From assembly GCF_020215705.1 (NCBI RefSeq), contig NZ_JAIWNB010000002.1, positions 124,001 to 188,000 of the forward strand: a stretch of DNA of 64,000 nucleotides. Reading direction: 5' to 3'. The notes beneath the pieces are model-generated. The model was not told the origin of the DNA. It ran no database searches and worked only from the letters and a program-made list of their open reading frames with translations. This DNA is from Nonomuraea aurantiaca. GTDB lineage: Bacteria; Actinomycetota; Actinomycetes; Streptosporangiales; Streptosporangiaceae. Shown piece by piece: positions 26,372 through 35,017 of the stretch (within the stretch, counting starts at the first letter, position 1; every line of letters begins with the position of its first letter). The position numbers and the translations under genes are program-made.

Positions 26372-26405
26372 TGTTTGCTCGCGCACTTCAAGTGTTTCGC
26401 GCGAG
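26372..26405. promoter_or_regulatory. repeated operator-like motif between kinase operon and DeoR gene
   Basis: TGTTTGCTCGCGC (26372-26384) and TGTTTCGCGCGAG (26393-26405) are related copies 21 bp apart, two helical turns, and further TGCGC/GCGCGAA pieces flank them (26357-26365, 26429-26435). DeoR-family repressors commonly bind such phased repeats. The site lies between the two divergent starts and would control both. Confidence 0.6.
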
Positions 26406-26458
26406 GTTTTGGTCAATGATGCTCGCTCATGCGCGAATATGACTGATACGATTCCCGG

Positions 26459-27217
26459 GTGCTTCAGCGCCTCAGGCATGCCGAGATCATGCGCCGGGTC
26501 CGCCTCTCGGGCGCCACCAGCGTGAGCGATCTGGCCAGCCAGCTCGGCGTGAGCCCGTCGACCATCCGCCGCGACCTTGAGGTGCTCGACCGCGACGGCA
26601 CGCTGCGGCGGGTGCGCGGCGGCGCTCTGGCCGAGGTCGACGCCGACGCCGACCGGCCCTTCGCCGAGGTGGCGGTGGTCGACGAGCAGGACAAGGAGGC
26701 GGTGGCCGGGCGCGCCGCGCAGCTCGTCCGCGACGGCGACGTGGTCCTGCTCGACATCGGGACGACGACCATGCGGCTGGCCCGCCGGCTGCGTGGCCGC
26801 CGCGTCACCGTGGTCACCTCCAGCCTCGCCGTCCTCGACGTGCTCCGCGCCGACCCGGCGGTCGAGCTGCTGCTGCTCGGCGGCATGGTCCGGCGGACAT
26901 ACCACTCGCTGGTCGGCGTGCTGACCGAGGAGGCGCTGCGCCAGGTGTGCGCTGACCGCGTGTTCCTGGGCGTGAGCGGCGTCCGGCCGGACGGCCAGCT
27001 CGTCGACACCACGCTCGCCGAGGTGCCGCTGAAGCGCGCCATGATCGCGGCGGCGGGCCAGGTGGTGTTACTCGTCGACCGGCACAAGTTCCCCGGCACG
27101 GGCGCCCTGCGGGTGTGCGGCCCTGAGGACATCGACGTGCTGGTCACGAACGAGGGCGCCGACGAGACGACGCTGCGCAACTGCGCGGCCGCGGGTGCCG
27201 AGGTGCAGGTCGTGTGA
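26459..27217 (+). CDS. DeoR-family transcriptional repressor
   Basis: 252 aa. DeoR HTH (about 5-57, SVSDLASQLGVSPSTIRRDLEVLDRDGTLRRVRGG) and the DeoRC sensor domain with DIGTTTMRLARRL and VFLGVSGVRPDG, which usually senses a phosphosugar. No ribosome site is visible; a TACGAT hexamer ends 6 bases before the GTG, so the mRNA may be leaderless. It is followed by the GH4 gene after 10 bases, and is divergent from the kinase/ABC operon, which it probably represses. Confidence 0.94.
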   Translation: MLQRLRHAEIMRRVRLSGATSVSDLASQLGVSPSTIRRDLEVLDRDGTLRRVRGGALAEVDADADRPFAEVAVVDEQDKEAVAGRAAQLVRDGDVVLLDIGTTTMRLARRLRGRRVTVVTSSLAVLDVLRADPAVELLLLGGMVRRTYHSLVGVLTEEALRQVCADRVFLGVSGVRPDGQLVDTTLAEVPLKRAMIAAAGQVVLLVDRHKFPGTGALRVCGPEDIDVLVTNEGADETTLRNCAAAGAEVQVV

Positions 27218-27227
27218 AGGGGTTTCC

Positions 27228-28568
27228 ATGAGACTGACCGTGCTCGGTGGCGGCGGCTTCCGGGTCCCGCTGGTCTACGGCGCGCTGCTGCGCGACACCG
27301 CGAAGCCGCGCGTGGAGCAGGTGATGCTGTACGACGTGTCGGCCGACCGGCTGGCCGCCATCCGGCACGTGCTCCAGCAGCTCGCCGCCGGGCACGACGA
27401 CCCGCCCGAGGTGCTGACCACCACGGACCTGGACACCGCGCTGCGCGATTCCACCTTCGTCTTCTCGGCGATGCGCGTCGGCGGCCTGGCGGGCCGCACC
27501 GCGGATGAGCGGGTGGCGCTGGAGCTGGGCCTGCTCGGCCAGGAGACGACCGGGCCCGGCGGCATCGCCTACGGCCTGCGGACGATTCCGGTCGCCGTAC
27601 GGGTGGCCGAGCGGGTGGCCGCCCTCGCGCCCCAGGCATGGGTGATCAACTTCACCAACCCGGCCGGCATGATCACCGAGGCCATGCGGAGTGTGCTCGG
27701 TGACCGCGTGATCGGCATCTGCGACTCGCCGATCGGGCTGGTCCGCCGGGCCGCCGCCGCCCTCGGGCTCGACCCGGCCCGCGTGTCGCCCGACTATGTG
27801 GGGCTGAACCACCTCGGCTGGCTGCGCGGGCTCACCTACCAGGGCCGGGACGTGCTGCCCGGCCTGCTCGCCGACGACGCGGCGCTGCGGCAGGTCGAGG
27901 AGGCGCGGATCTTCGGCGGCGACTGGGTGCGGACCCTGGGGGCGCTGCCCAACGAGTATCTCTACTACTACTACTTCACCCGCGAGTCCGTCGCCGCCAT
28001 GTCCGGGCAGACCCGGGGCGAGTCCCTGCTCGGGCAGCAGGATCGGTTCTACGCGGCCGTACACGCACGGCCCGAACAGGCCCTCGCCGAGTGGGGGAGG
28101 GCACGCAGGGAGCGCGACGAGTCGTACATGGCGGATACGCGGGAGATCACCGACGCCGGTGAGCGCGAAGCCGTCGACCTGGAGGCGGGCGGCTACGAGG
28201 GCATCGCGCTCGCACTGGTGGGCGCCATCGCCCGCGGCGAGCCCTCCACCATGATCCTCAATGTCCGCAACGGCGGCGCGGTGGCCGGCCTGCCCGCCGA
28301 GGCGGTCGTCGAGATCCCCTGCGCGGTGGACGGCTCGGGGATCCGGCCCCTGGCCACCTGCCCGCTGCCCGGCCGCTTCCTCGGGCTCGTGCAGCAGGTG
28401 AAGGCGGTCGAGCAGACGACCATCGAGGCTGCTTTGTCGGGCTCGTCCCGCCTGGCCGTCGAGGCGTTCGCCCTGCACCCCCTGGTCGACTCGGTCGGCA
28501 CGGCGCGCAGGCTGCTCGACGGCTACCGGGCCCGCATCCCGGAGCTGGCCGCCGTCTTTCCGTCGTAG
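27228..28568 (+). CDS. GH4-family glycosidase (6-phospho-beta-glucosidase type)
   Basis: 446 aa. The N-terminal Rossmann fold reads LTVLGGGGFRVPLVYGAL, with NAD-binding and the GH4 metal/substrate motifs NFTNPAGMITEA, GICDSPIGL and GLNHLGWLRGL (catalytic His). GH4 enzymes use NAD+ and Mn2+ in an oxidation-elimination mechanism, usually on 6-phosphoglycosides. The ATG at 27228 has GAAGGGG upstream. Co-directional with the DeoR gene. With the PfkB kinase it suggests phosphorylation before or after hydrolysis, but the true substrate is unknown. Confidence 0.92.
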   Translation: MRLTVLGGGGFRVPLVYGALLRDTAKPRVEQVMLYDVSADRLAAIRHVLQQLAAGHDDPPEVLTTTDLDTALRDSTFVFSAMRVGGLAGRTADERVALELGLLGQETTGPGGIAYGLRTIPVAVRVAERVAALAPQAWVINFTNPAGMITEAMRSVLGDRVIGICDSPIGLVRRAAAALGLDPARVSPDYVGLNHLGWLRGLTYQGRDVLPGLLADDAALRQVEEARIFGGDWVRTLGALPNEYLYYYYFTRESVAAMSGQTRGESLLGQQDRFYAAVHARPEQALAEWGRARRERDESYMADTREITDAGEREAVDLEAGGYEGIALALVGAIARGEPSTMILNVRNGGAVAGLPAEAVVEIPCAVDGSGIRPLATCPLPGRFLGLVQQVKAVEQTTIEAALSGSSRLAVEAFALHPLVDSVGTARRLLDGYRARIPELAAVFPS

Positions 28569-28586
28569 CACCCGCCCGTCCTTCGG

Positions 28587-29528
28587 TCAGCCGTGGCGCT
28601 CGTCGGGCACGTCCCTGAGCGCGCGGAGCGTGGGCAGGAGCGCGGTCAGCACGCGGGCGTACGCGGTGAGCAGATGGGGCAGCTCATCCGCCTGCTTCCA
28701 CAGGGAGTCGACGAGGTCGCTCTCTTCAGCCGGGCCCGCACCGTCCCATTCATCGGACAGCTCCCACGCGCGTTCCTTGGCCGCTACGGCGGTCTCCACG
28801 GCCCTGGAGGCGAAGCGGACGTTGTCCACCATGGGCGGCGCGACACCAGCCGCGGTCAGGGCCTGGACGAGGTCGTCGGTCTCCGGCAGAAGCGGCATCC
28901 GGTGCTTGCGCCACATCTCGCCCCACAGGCGCTGCCGCCGCCCCTCCGGAGTCCCGTCCTCGACGAGCTGTGGATTTCCCTCGGGGTCGCGCTGGAGGAT
29001 CAGTCCGAGCTCCGCCGCGAACGCCTTGCCGCCGACCGGGATGCCCTCCGGCGTCCAGCACTGATCCATGCTGGCGGCGAGCTCGGCCAGCCGGCGATCG
29101 TCTTCGGGTATGGGCGGCAGGCACGCGAGTTCGGCGTGGCACATGCACGAGCTCGGATCGCCGGCCGCCGCGCGTCCACGGGTCAGCGGAACGCCGGTGA
29201 GCAGCGCCATCACCGCGCAGACCGCGAGGTCGACCCACCAGGCGATGAACTTCTGGGCGGCCTCCTCGTGCTCGTCGACCATGCTCTCGGCGAGGAGCAC
29301 CCGTTGGACGATGAGCGACACCAGCGGCTCCAGTCTCGTCCCGCCGGTCACCCGGCCGGACATGGAGTCCTGCTGTCGAATCCGTTCGGCGAGGGTATAG
29401 GAGTCGCGGTAGTGCTTTTCCGCGGTGGCGTGGTCGGTCACGGCATGCTCGGCGATCTCGGCCACGCCCTCAAGAAGCCGATCGATCGACTCGTCGCCCA
29501 ACGGCTGCCGGGCGGGGGAGGAGTACAC
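28587..29528 (-). CDS. uncharacterised helical protein
   Basis: 313 aa from a GTG preceded by AGGAGG at 8 bases; an upstream GTG would add 17 residues but lacks a ribosome site. Mostly alpha-helical by composition, with a hydrophobic stretch FIAWWVDLAVCAVMALLTGV near the middle-front and a CMCHAELACLPP cluster that could bind metal. No family is recognised. It converges with the GH4 gene and is followed upstream by the DUF1772 gene on the same strand. Confidence 0.7.
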   Translation of the reverse strand: MYSSPARQPLGDESIDRLLEGVAEIAEHAVTDHATAEKHYRDSYTLAERIRQQDSMSGRVTGGTRLEPLVSLIVQRVLLAESMVDEHEEAAQKFIAWWVDLAVCAVMALLTGVPLTRGRAAAGDPSSCMCHAELACLPPIPEDDRRLAELAASMDQCWTPEGIPVGGKAFAAELGLILQRDPEGNPQLVEDGTPEGRRQRLWGEMWRKHRMPLLPETDDLVQALTAAGVAPPMVDNVRFASRAVETAVAAKERAWELSDEWDGAGPAEESDLVDSLWKQADELPHLLTAYARVLTALLPTLRALRDVPDERHG

Positions 29529-29606
29529 GGTGGGGGCCTCCTGGCAACTGGCTGTTGTCGGAAGATTACTCTCGGGCACCGCCGCTCAGGGCGGATTCCG
29601 CTGCGA

Positions 29607-30101
29607 TCAGCTCGACTTGCCGTGCACGACGAGCGCCCAGGCCAGCAGGCCGAAGGCGGTCGTGGAGCCGAGGACGCGGACGAGGTTCCAGCCCGCCCAC
29701 CGGGCCTCGTCGAACCGCGCGCGGACCGCGGCGAGGTCGGCGATGGAGTCGGGGTCGCCGGCCGCCTTGAGCGCGTCGTTGAGCGGCACGTTGATCGCGA
29801 TCGTGATGACGAACGTGACGATGTAGAGGACAAGCGCGACCGCGACCCACGGCAGCTCGGGCCGCCCGATGTGGGTGATCGTGGCGATGACGGTGAAGAT
29901 CAGGGCGCCCAGGAAGCCGCCGCCCATGAACCACGGGTTGATGATGGCCCGGTCCATCGACTGGAAGGCGCCGACGAAGGTGCGGTCGTCGGTTTTGGCG
30001 AGGCCGGGCATGACGGTGTGCGCGTAAAGGCCGAAGACACCGGCCACCAGCCCCATCGTCATCGTGGCGGCCATCAGGGAGACGACCCGCAACACGTCCA
30101 T
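29607..30101 (-). CDS. DUF1772 (anthrone oxygenase-like) membrane protein
   Basis: 164 aa, four membrane helices. Family signatures include the N-terminal GLVAGVFGLYAHTVMPGL, the FQSMDRAIINPWF loop and the NVPLNDAL segment. AGGAG precedes the ATG. Members include polyketide anthrone oxygenases, but most, including this one, are unassigned. No partner enzyme is adjacent. Confidence 0.88.
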   Translation of the reverse strand: MDVLRVVSLMAATMTMGLVAGVFGLYAHTVMPGLAKTDDRTFVGAFQSMDRAIINPWFMGGGFLGALIFTVIATITHIGRPELPWVAVALVLYIVTFVITIAINVPLNDALKAAGDPDSIADLAAVRARFDEARWAGWNLVRVLGSTTAFGLLAWALVVHGKSS

Positions 30102-30223
30102 GGTGCTACTCCTGGGGAGACGGGGGTTTCGTGGCTCGTTGAGGATAACAAGCGGCCCCTGTCGTGACCCTTTCGCGCGCCTGTCGTGGGAGGGCGGCTG
30201 AACCCCGCGATACCCTCGAGATC

Positions 30224-31471
30224 GTGACGTTGTTCGGCATCCGTCCAGAGCAGGGCGTACGACTCACCAACATCTTCGCCACGCCCTGGCACGTGACGGA
30301 CGGTGCGGAGGCGGCGCCGGCGGGCGAGCGTCCACGGCTCGGGCGGCCGGAAACCTACTTCACCGGCTCGGCGACCCCTCAGGTCCTGCACAAGCTGGCT
30401 CTCGACCATCACAAGATCGAGTTCGAGAGCTGGGACCGGCCGCTCGCGAGTGCCCGGTTGTGGCTGTTCGCGGTGCCGTCCACGCAGATCGTGGCCGTGC
30501 TGACCCTGGACGTCGAGGACGAGCTGGCCGACACGGTCGATCTGCTGGAGGACTGCTTCTACGCCGACCTGAAGATCGACGGCCGCTCGCTGGAGGGGGT
30601 GGCCGCGGAGCTGACGGGCGGCACCGGCGGGTTCTTCCCCGAACGCCACCAGCTCGCCTTCAGCTCCCGGCTCCCGCCCGCAACGTCCGACGACCTGGTC
30701 CAGCGGGTGATCTACCGGGGCGACCTGCCGGAGCGCGAAGAGTTCAGCACGATCACGTACCCGAGCGAGCTGAACAGGCGCCCGGAGACGACCGCCGCCG
30801 TGGGCCCCTACGTCAGCGTGCTCTGCGGACAGCCGAAGTACGTGGAGGACGGGATCTTCCTCTCGGCCGTGCAGGGCGTGGCGAGCGCGGCGCGGCTGCG
30901 CGAGATCCGGTCGGTGGCCTACCAGGCGGTGGAGGCGTTCCGCGGCCGCGACCGGGGCTGGCAGGACACGCGGGAGCGGCGCCGGAGCCTGGAGTCGCTG
31001 ACCGACCAGCTCGGCGACCTGGAGCTGGACCTCAGCTACAGCGTCGAGGCGACGGCGGACCTCGGGATGATGGTGCCGTCGTTGCGGGTGGCGGGCTACC
31101 ACGACGCCCTGTACGGGACGATGGGGTTGGTGGGCAAGGCGGAGAACGTGGCGCGCATGCTCGAACGGCTCGGCCGGGCGATCAGGGCCGAGCTGACCTC
31201 GATCGAGAGCCTGGAGCGACGGGCGGACGAGGACCGGCGGCTGCGGTGGACGGTGGCGGTCGGGTTCGTGTCGACGGTGGCGATACCGGTGACCTTGGTG
31301 CTCACCTTCTTCGGGGTGAACGCCCGTGAGGTGGATGTGCGGGTGTCGATGTTCGCCGGGCGGTATTGGGGGATCTACGGCTTGACGGTGGCCGTGGTGG
31401 GGGTTGGAGTGGGGCTGCTGGTCGGCCTTTACCTGCGGCAACGCCACATGATGCGCCGAGACCGCCGCTGA
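30224..31471 (+). CDS. CorA-like two-helix membrane protein with GVN in place of GMN
   Basis: 415 aa. A long cytoplasmic N-terminal part with a predicted coiled segment (QDTRERRRSLESLTDQLGDLELDLSYS split by charged residues) is followed by two C-terminal helices (about 350-372 and 384-404), the CorA layout. The loop after the first helix reads FFGVN instead of the YGMN selectivity motif. The start is uncertain: GTG 30224 follows a TACCCT hexamer by 7 bases and may be leaderless; GTG 30164 is an alternative. The altered motif suggests different ions or a non-transport role. Confidence 0.75.
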   Translation: MTLFGIRPEQGVRLTNIFATPWHVTDGAEAAPAGERPRLGRPETYFTGSATPQVLHKLALDHHKIEFESWDRPLASARLWLFAVPSTQIVAVLTLDVEDELADTVDLLEDCFYADLKIDGRSLEGVAAELTGGTGGFFPERHQLAFSSRLPPATSDDLVQRVIYRGDLPEREEFSTITYPSELNRRPETTAAVGPYVSVLCGQPKYVEDGIFLSAVQGVASAARLREIRSVAYQAVEAFRGRDRGWQDTRERRRSLESLTDQLGDLELDLSYSVEATADLGMMVPSLRVAGYHDALYGTMGLVGKAENVARMLERLGRAIRAELTSIESLERRADEDRRLRWTVAVGFVSTVAIPVTLVLTFFGVNAREVDVRVSMFAGRYWGIYGLTVAVVGVGVGLLVGLYLRQRHMMRRDRR

Positions 31472-31526
31472 ACGACGCCCTTTCCGCGCAGCCCCGCCTC
31501 CGTTTCCGAGCGCCCACGGCCCGCGG

Positions 31527-34500
31527 TCAGCTCCGGGGTGCGATGCGGTAGGCCCGGATGACGGTCTGCTCGACGGTGTTGCCGGCGCTGTCGGCGGCCT
31601 TGGCCCGCAGGGAGACGAACCCTTCCCTAGCCGGGTGGTTCACCATGATCTGGCCCTTGCGGATTTGGGCCTGGCTCCAGGTGGCGCCGTCGTCGAAGGA
31701 GACCTCGACGGTGAGAGCGCGCACCTCGTCGGCGGTCGAGCCCTGCTGTCGTTCCACGCGGACTGGTACGCGGTAGGTTTCGCCGCTGGGTGCGGTGTTA
31801 CGGGTATCCAGCGCGGGGGAGGAGCGGACGACGGAGACCGGCAGCGGGTTGTCGTCGTCGGTGTGCTCGGAGCGGAATGTCCAGGCGGCTGAGGTGCGGG
31901 TCGTCAGGGTGGCGGGTGCGCCCCGCTCGGTCTCCACGACCAGCCGGTAGTCCGCTGCGCCCGGTGGGACGCGGAACCCCTTCCCTCCCAGTTCGGAGCG
32001 TTCGGCGACCAAGACGCCGTCGCGGTAGAGCGCGACGCGCGCCCGGGTGGTAGCCGCCCAGCCGGCGTGACCGGCGCCGTCACCGTACATGAGCATATTC
32101 GCCCGGATGGAATCCCCGGAACGGGTCAGCCCGCCGGACTCTGTCAGGACGGGGGAGAAGACGCCCAGGTTCCACGATTCCTGGTAGGCGCGGCCGGGTG
32201 TGTAGCCGGTGAGGGTCGACTCGAAGGTGGTCTCACCGCTCTTGGAGCCGTCCTCCCAGAAGTAGCGGCGCCACTTCGCTCCGCCGTCGGCGTTGACGTA
32301 CTCGGTGCGTACGGATGGCGTGCTGAACGTCGTCTCGGTCAGGAGGTCGGAGGTCGGGCCGCCGGGCGGCTGGGCGGCGGCGGCGCGGCCCCTGCCACCG
32401 GTCAGGTGAGCGGCATAGGTGGTGTGAATGGCCGCCAGGTCACGGGTGGCCACCTTGCGGCGGAACCCGGTGACCATGCCGCCCTTGTGAAACCAGGCGA
32501 GCCGGTAAACGCGGGAGCCGCCGGGCGGCGCCCACGTCCCGGTGATCTGGGTCAGTGACCCGTCATAGGTCCGGTCGGGGCCGAGCTGTGCGGTCGTCAG
32601 GTTCTCGAACCGGTCCGAGACGAGGGGATAGGAGAGCTTCCCATCGCTGAAGGTGACCTGCGCGCCGACCTGCGCGGCAGACGGGTCGGGCACAGTGACC
32701 GAGAGCGGCTTGCCCAGGCGGGCGTCCAGGTCGAGGGTCTGGTTCTTGGCCAGGTCGAGGCCGGGGTGGATCAGCTGGGTGGTGTGGTCGCCGTCGAACA
32801 GGGTGCTCCTGATCATCCAGCCACCCTTGGGCAGGCGGAGTGTGACGGGGCCGTCGCCGGGGCTCTGCACGGTGATCTCCTTGGTGATGCCGGGGGAGTC
32901 GGTCCGGTGCAGCGTGGTGAGGTAGTCGGCGGTCGGGCTGCCGTCGCGGCCGGTGTGCTTGAGGGTCAGCGCGTACGTCTCCCTCTCCTTCTCCACCGCC
33001 AGCGGCGTGCTCACGCGGACGTCACCGCCGGCGGCGACGAGGTAGCCGCCGAGGTATCCCACCGGGGCCGCCGCGGTGTCGGCGGTGACCGATACCTCGG
33101 CCTGCCCGCCCGCAGGCACCGTCACGGTCGTGGGATTGACGGTGAACGGCTTCGCGTCGCCCTGGCCCTCCACGGACAGCTTGAGCGTCACCGGCGCGGC
33201 TCCCTGGTTGCGGTAGGTGACCTGCCGGGTGAGGGGCTCGTCGTCGTCGTGCGGCCACTGCTGTACGCCGAAGCCGACGCCGCCGGGCTCGGCGGTGACC
33301 GCCTGGGCTGTGGCCCGTCCCACGTCGACCCGGCCCGCGCCCTGGTCGAAGACGCCCACTGCCGGGTTGGGCGACGCCGATCCCATCAACGCCGCCTTGA
33401 GCGTGCCCGGGCTCCAGCCGGGGTGCTGCCCGGCCAGGATCGCGGCGGCCCCGGCGACGTGCGGGGTGGACATCGAGGTGCCCGACATCGCGACGTAGGA
33501 GCCCTCGCCGAATCGCGCGTCCTTGGCGCGCGCGGCGACGATGCCCTCCCCGGGCGCCGTGATCTCGGGCTTGAGCGCCGAGTCGGCGGCGCGCGGCCCT
33601 CTGCTGGAGAATTCGGCCAGTTCGTCGGACTTGGTGACGGCGCCCACCGCCAGGGCCGCGTCGGCGCTGGCCGGCGACTCCACCGAGCGCTCGTTGCCGC
33701 TGTTGCCCGCGGCGACCACGAAGAGCATGCCGTAGCTCTGGGTGAGCGTCGCCACCGCCGACTCCAGCGGGTCGATCTCGGGGGTGTCGGTGCCGCCCAG
33801 GCTCAGGTTGACCACCTTCGCGCCCTGCTCGCCCGCCCACTGCATGCCCGCCAGGATCGCCGACTCCTCGCAGAAGGTCACGCAGACCTTCCCGGCCAGG
33901 ATGCTGACGGCGGGCGCGACTCCCTTGTACGTCCCGCCTGAGGCGGAGCCGCTGCCGGCGATGGTGGAGGCGATGTGGGTGCCGTGCCCGTTGCGGTCGG
34001 TGGCGTCGGACGATCCGGTGAAGTCGGCCTGCGCGCTCACCCGGTCGACCAGGTCGGGGTGCGTGGCGTCCACGCCGGTGTCGAGCACCGCCACCTTCAC
34101 CCCGGCGCCGGTGTACCCCCGCTCCCACGCGGCGGGTGCGCCGATCTGCTTGACGCTGACGTCCAGCGTCGGCTTGCGCAGACCGTCCAGCCAGATCTTC
34201 CCCACGCCGCCGGACAGGGCCCGTCCGCCGCCGACGACGCCGCTCCAGAACCGGGCCCGGTCCTTCTTGGTGGCCTGTACGGCCAGGCCGGACACCGCGC
34301 CCAGCTCCCGCGTCACCCGGACGCCGCCTGCGCTCATCGCCGAGCGGAGCCCGCCGGTGAGCGCCGGCTGCGAGCCGGTCACGATGAGCGGCAGGTCGCC
34401 ACGCCGGTCGTCGTAACCGAACGCGGCGAGCATCGTCACGTCGAACAGTCTCGGGTCAAGCTGTCCACGGCGCACCAGCGCGGCCGCGTCACTGGGTAAG

Positions 34501-34733
34501 ACCCGCAGCCGCCCGTCCCGCTCGTCGATGGCGAAGGAGATCCCGGTACGACCCGCGCCCCGCTCGACCAGGACGCCGCCGCCCGGGCCCGTCAGCGTCA
34601 CCCGATCTCCGGTGATCAGGGTGACCGTGACAGGAGCGGCGGGCGGCGCGGGCCCGTCTTCGGCCACCGCCGCCCCCGGCGCGGTGAGCGCCAGCACCAT
34701 GACCCCCGTCAGTAGCGAAAATCTGCTTTTCAT
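31527..34733 (-). CDS. large secreted S8 subtilisin-like serine peptidase
   Basis: 1068 aa from the ATG at 34733 (GGAAGAAG upstream), which begins a signal peptide (MKSRFSLLTGVMVLALTAPG). A propeptide (about 25-190) precedes the S8 catalytic domain with the intact triad Asp218 (VLDTGVD), His250 (NGHGTHIAS) and Ser420 (GTSMSTPH). The long C-terminal part (about 470-1068) contains several beta-sandwich domains that may aid substrate or surface binding. The Cys pair in KVCVTFCEES probably forms a disulfide. It is exported and probably degrades protein outside the cell. Confidence 0.93.
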   Translation of the reverse strand: MKSRFSLLTGVMVLALTAPGAAVAEDGPAPPAAPVTVTLITGDRVTLTGPGGGVLVERGAGRTGISFAIDERDGRLRVLPSDAAALVRRGQLDPRLFDVTMLAAFGYDDRRGDLPLIVTGSQPALTGGLRSAMSAGGVRVTRELGAVSGLAVQATKKDRARFWSGVVGGGRALSGGVGKIWLDGLRKPTLDVSVKQIGAPAAWERGYTGAGVKVAVLDTGVDATHPDLVDRVSAQADFTGSSDATDRNGHGTHIASTIAGSGSASGGTYKGVAPAVSILAGKVCVTFCEESAILAGMQWAGEQGAKVVNLSLGGTDTPEIDPLESAVATLTQSYGMLFVVAAGNSGNERSVESPASADAALAVGAVTKSDELAEFSSRGPRAADSALKPEITAPGEGIVAARAKDARFGEGSYVAMSGTSMSTPHVAGAAAILAGQHPGWSPGTLKAALMGSASPNPAVGVFDQGAGRVDVGRATAQAVTAEPGGVGFGVQQWPHDDDEPLTRQVTYRNQGAAPVTLKLSVEGQGDAKPFTVNPTTVTVPAGGQAEVSVTADTAAAPVGYLGGYLVAAGGDVRVSTPLAVEKERETYALTLKHTGRDGSPTADYLTTLHRTDSPGITKEITVQSPGDGPVTLRLPKGGWMIRSTLFDGDHTTQLIHPGLDLAKNQTLDLDARLGKPLSVTVPDPSAAQVGAQVTFSDGKLSYPLVSDRFENLTTAQLGPDRTYDGSLTQITGTWAPPGGSRVYRLAWFHKGGMVTGFRRKVATRDLAAIHTTYAAHLTGGRGRAAAAQPPGGPTSDLLTETTFSTPSVRTEYVNADGGAKWRRYFWEDGSKSGETTFESTLTGYTPGRAYQESWNLGVFSPVLTESGGLTRSGDSIRANMLMYGDGAGHAGWAATTRARVALYRDGVLVAERSELGGKGFRVPPGAADYRLVVETERGAPATLTTRTSAAWTFRSEHTDDDNPLPVSVVRSSPALDTRNTAPSGETYRVPVRVERQQGSTADEVRALTVEVSFDDGATWSQAQIRKGQIMVNHPAREGFVSLRAKAADSAGNTVEQTVIRAYRIAPRS

Positions 34734-34808
34734 GTGCTTCTTCCGGTCAGTGTTCCTGTGGTCCGCCTCGGATGACGGATCACCTGTACTCATCCGGAAG
34801 CGGCTATG

Positions 34809-34829
34809 ACTTTCACGGGCCGTGAAAGT
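34809..34829. promoter_or_regulatory. 21-bp palindrome upstream of the subtilisin gene
   Basis: Two 10-bp arms, ACTTTCACGG and CCGTGAAAGT, around a single central G. It lies 76 bases upstream of the subtilisin start and 189 bases before the rightward membrane protein gene. The near-perfect symmetry and position fit a dimeric repressor site. The rest of the 284-bp gap shows no gene. Confidence 0.6.
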
Positions 34830-35017
34830 GGGGGTGTGACTGCCAAGATGACGGCACGGGGTCTCGCCGATCCGCGCGGGACGCTGCGCAGCGCCGACGC
34901 AGCACGACGTTCCGTGTGCCCGCCTCTGCCGAATGGCATAGCCACACCGCCTGAACGGCGTCGAGGTCCGCCGAAGGACAGATGGTCCGCGGCAACCTCA
35001 GCCAGCACGCTGGTCAC

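Noticed and set aside
2124..30224. Possible leaderless starts with TANNNT 6-7 bases before the start codon (kinase 2136, DeoR 26459, CorA-like 30224)
   Set aside because: Plausible one by one, but a hexamer this loose should occur by chance at a few of about 55 starts, so it is mentioned only as an option for each gene.
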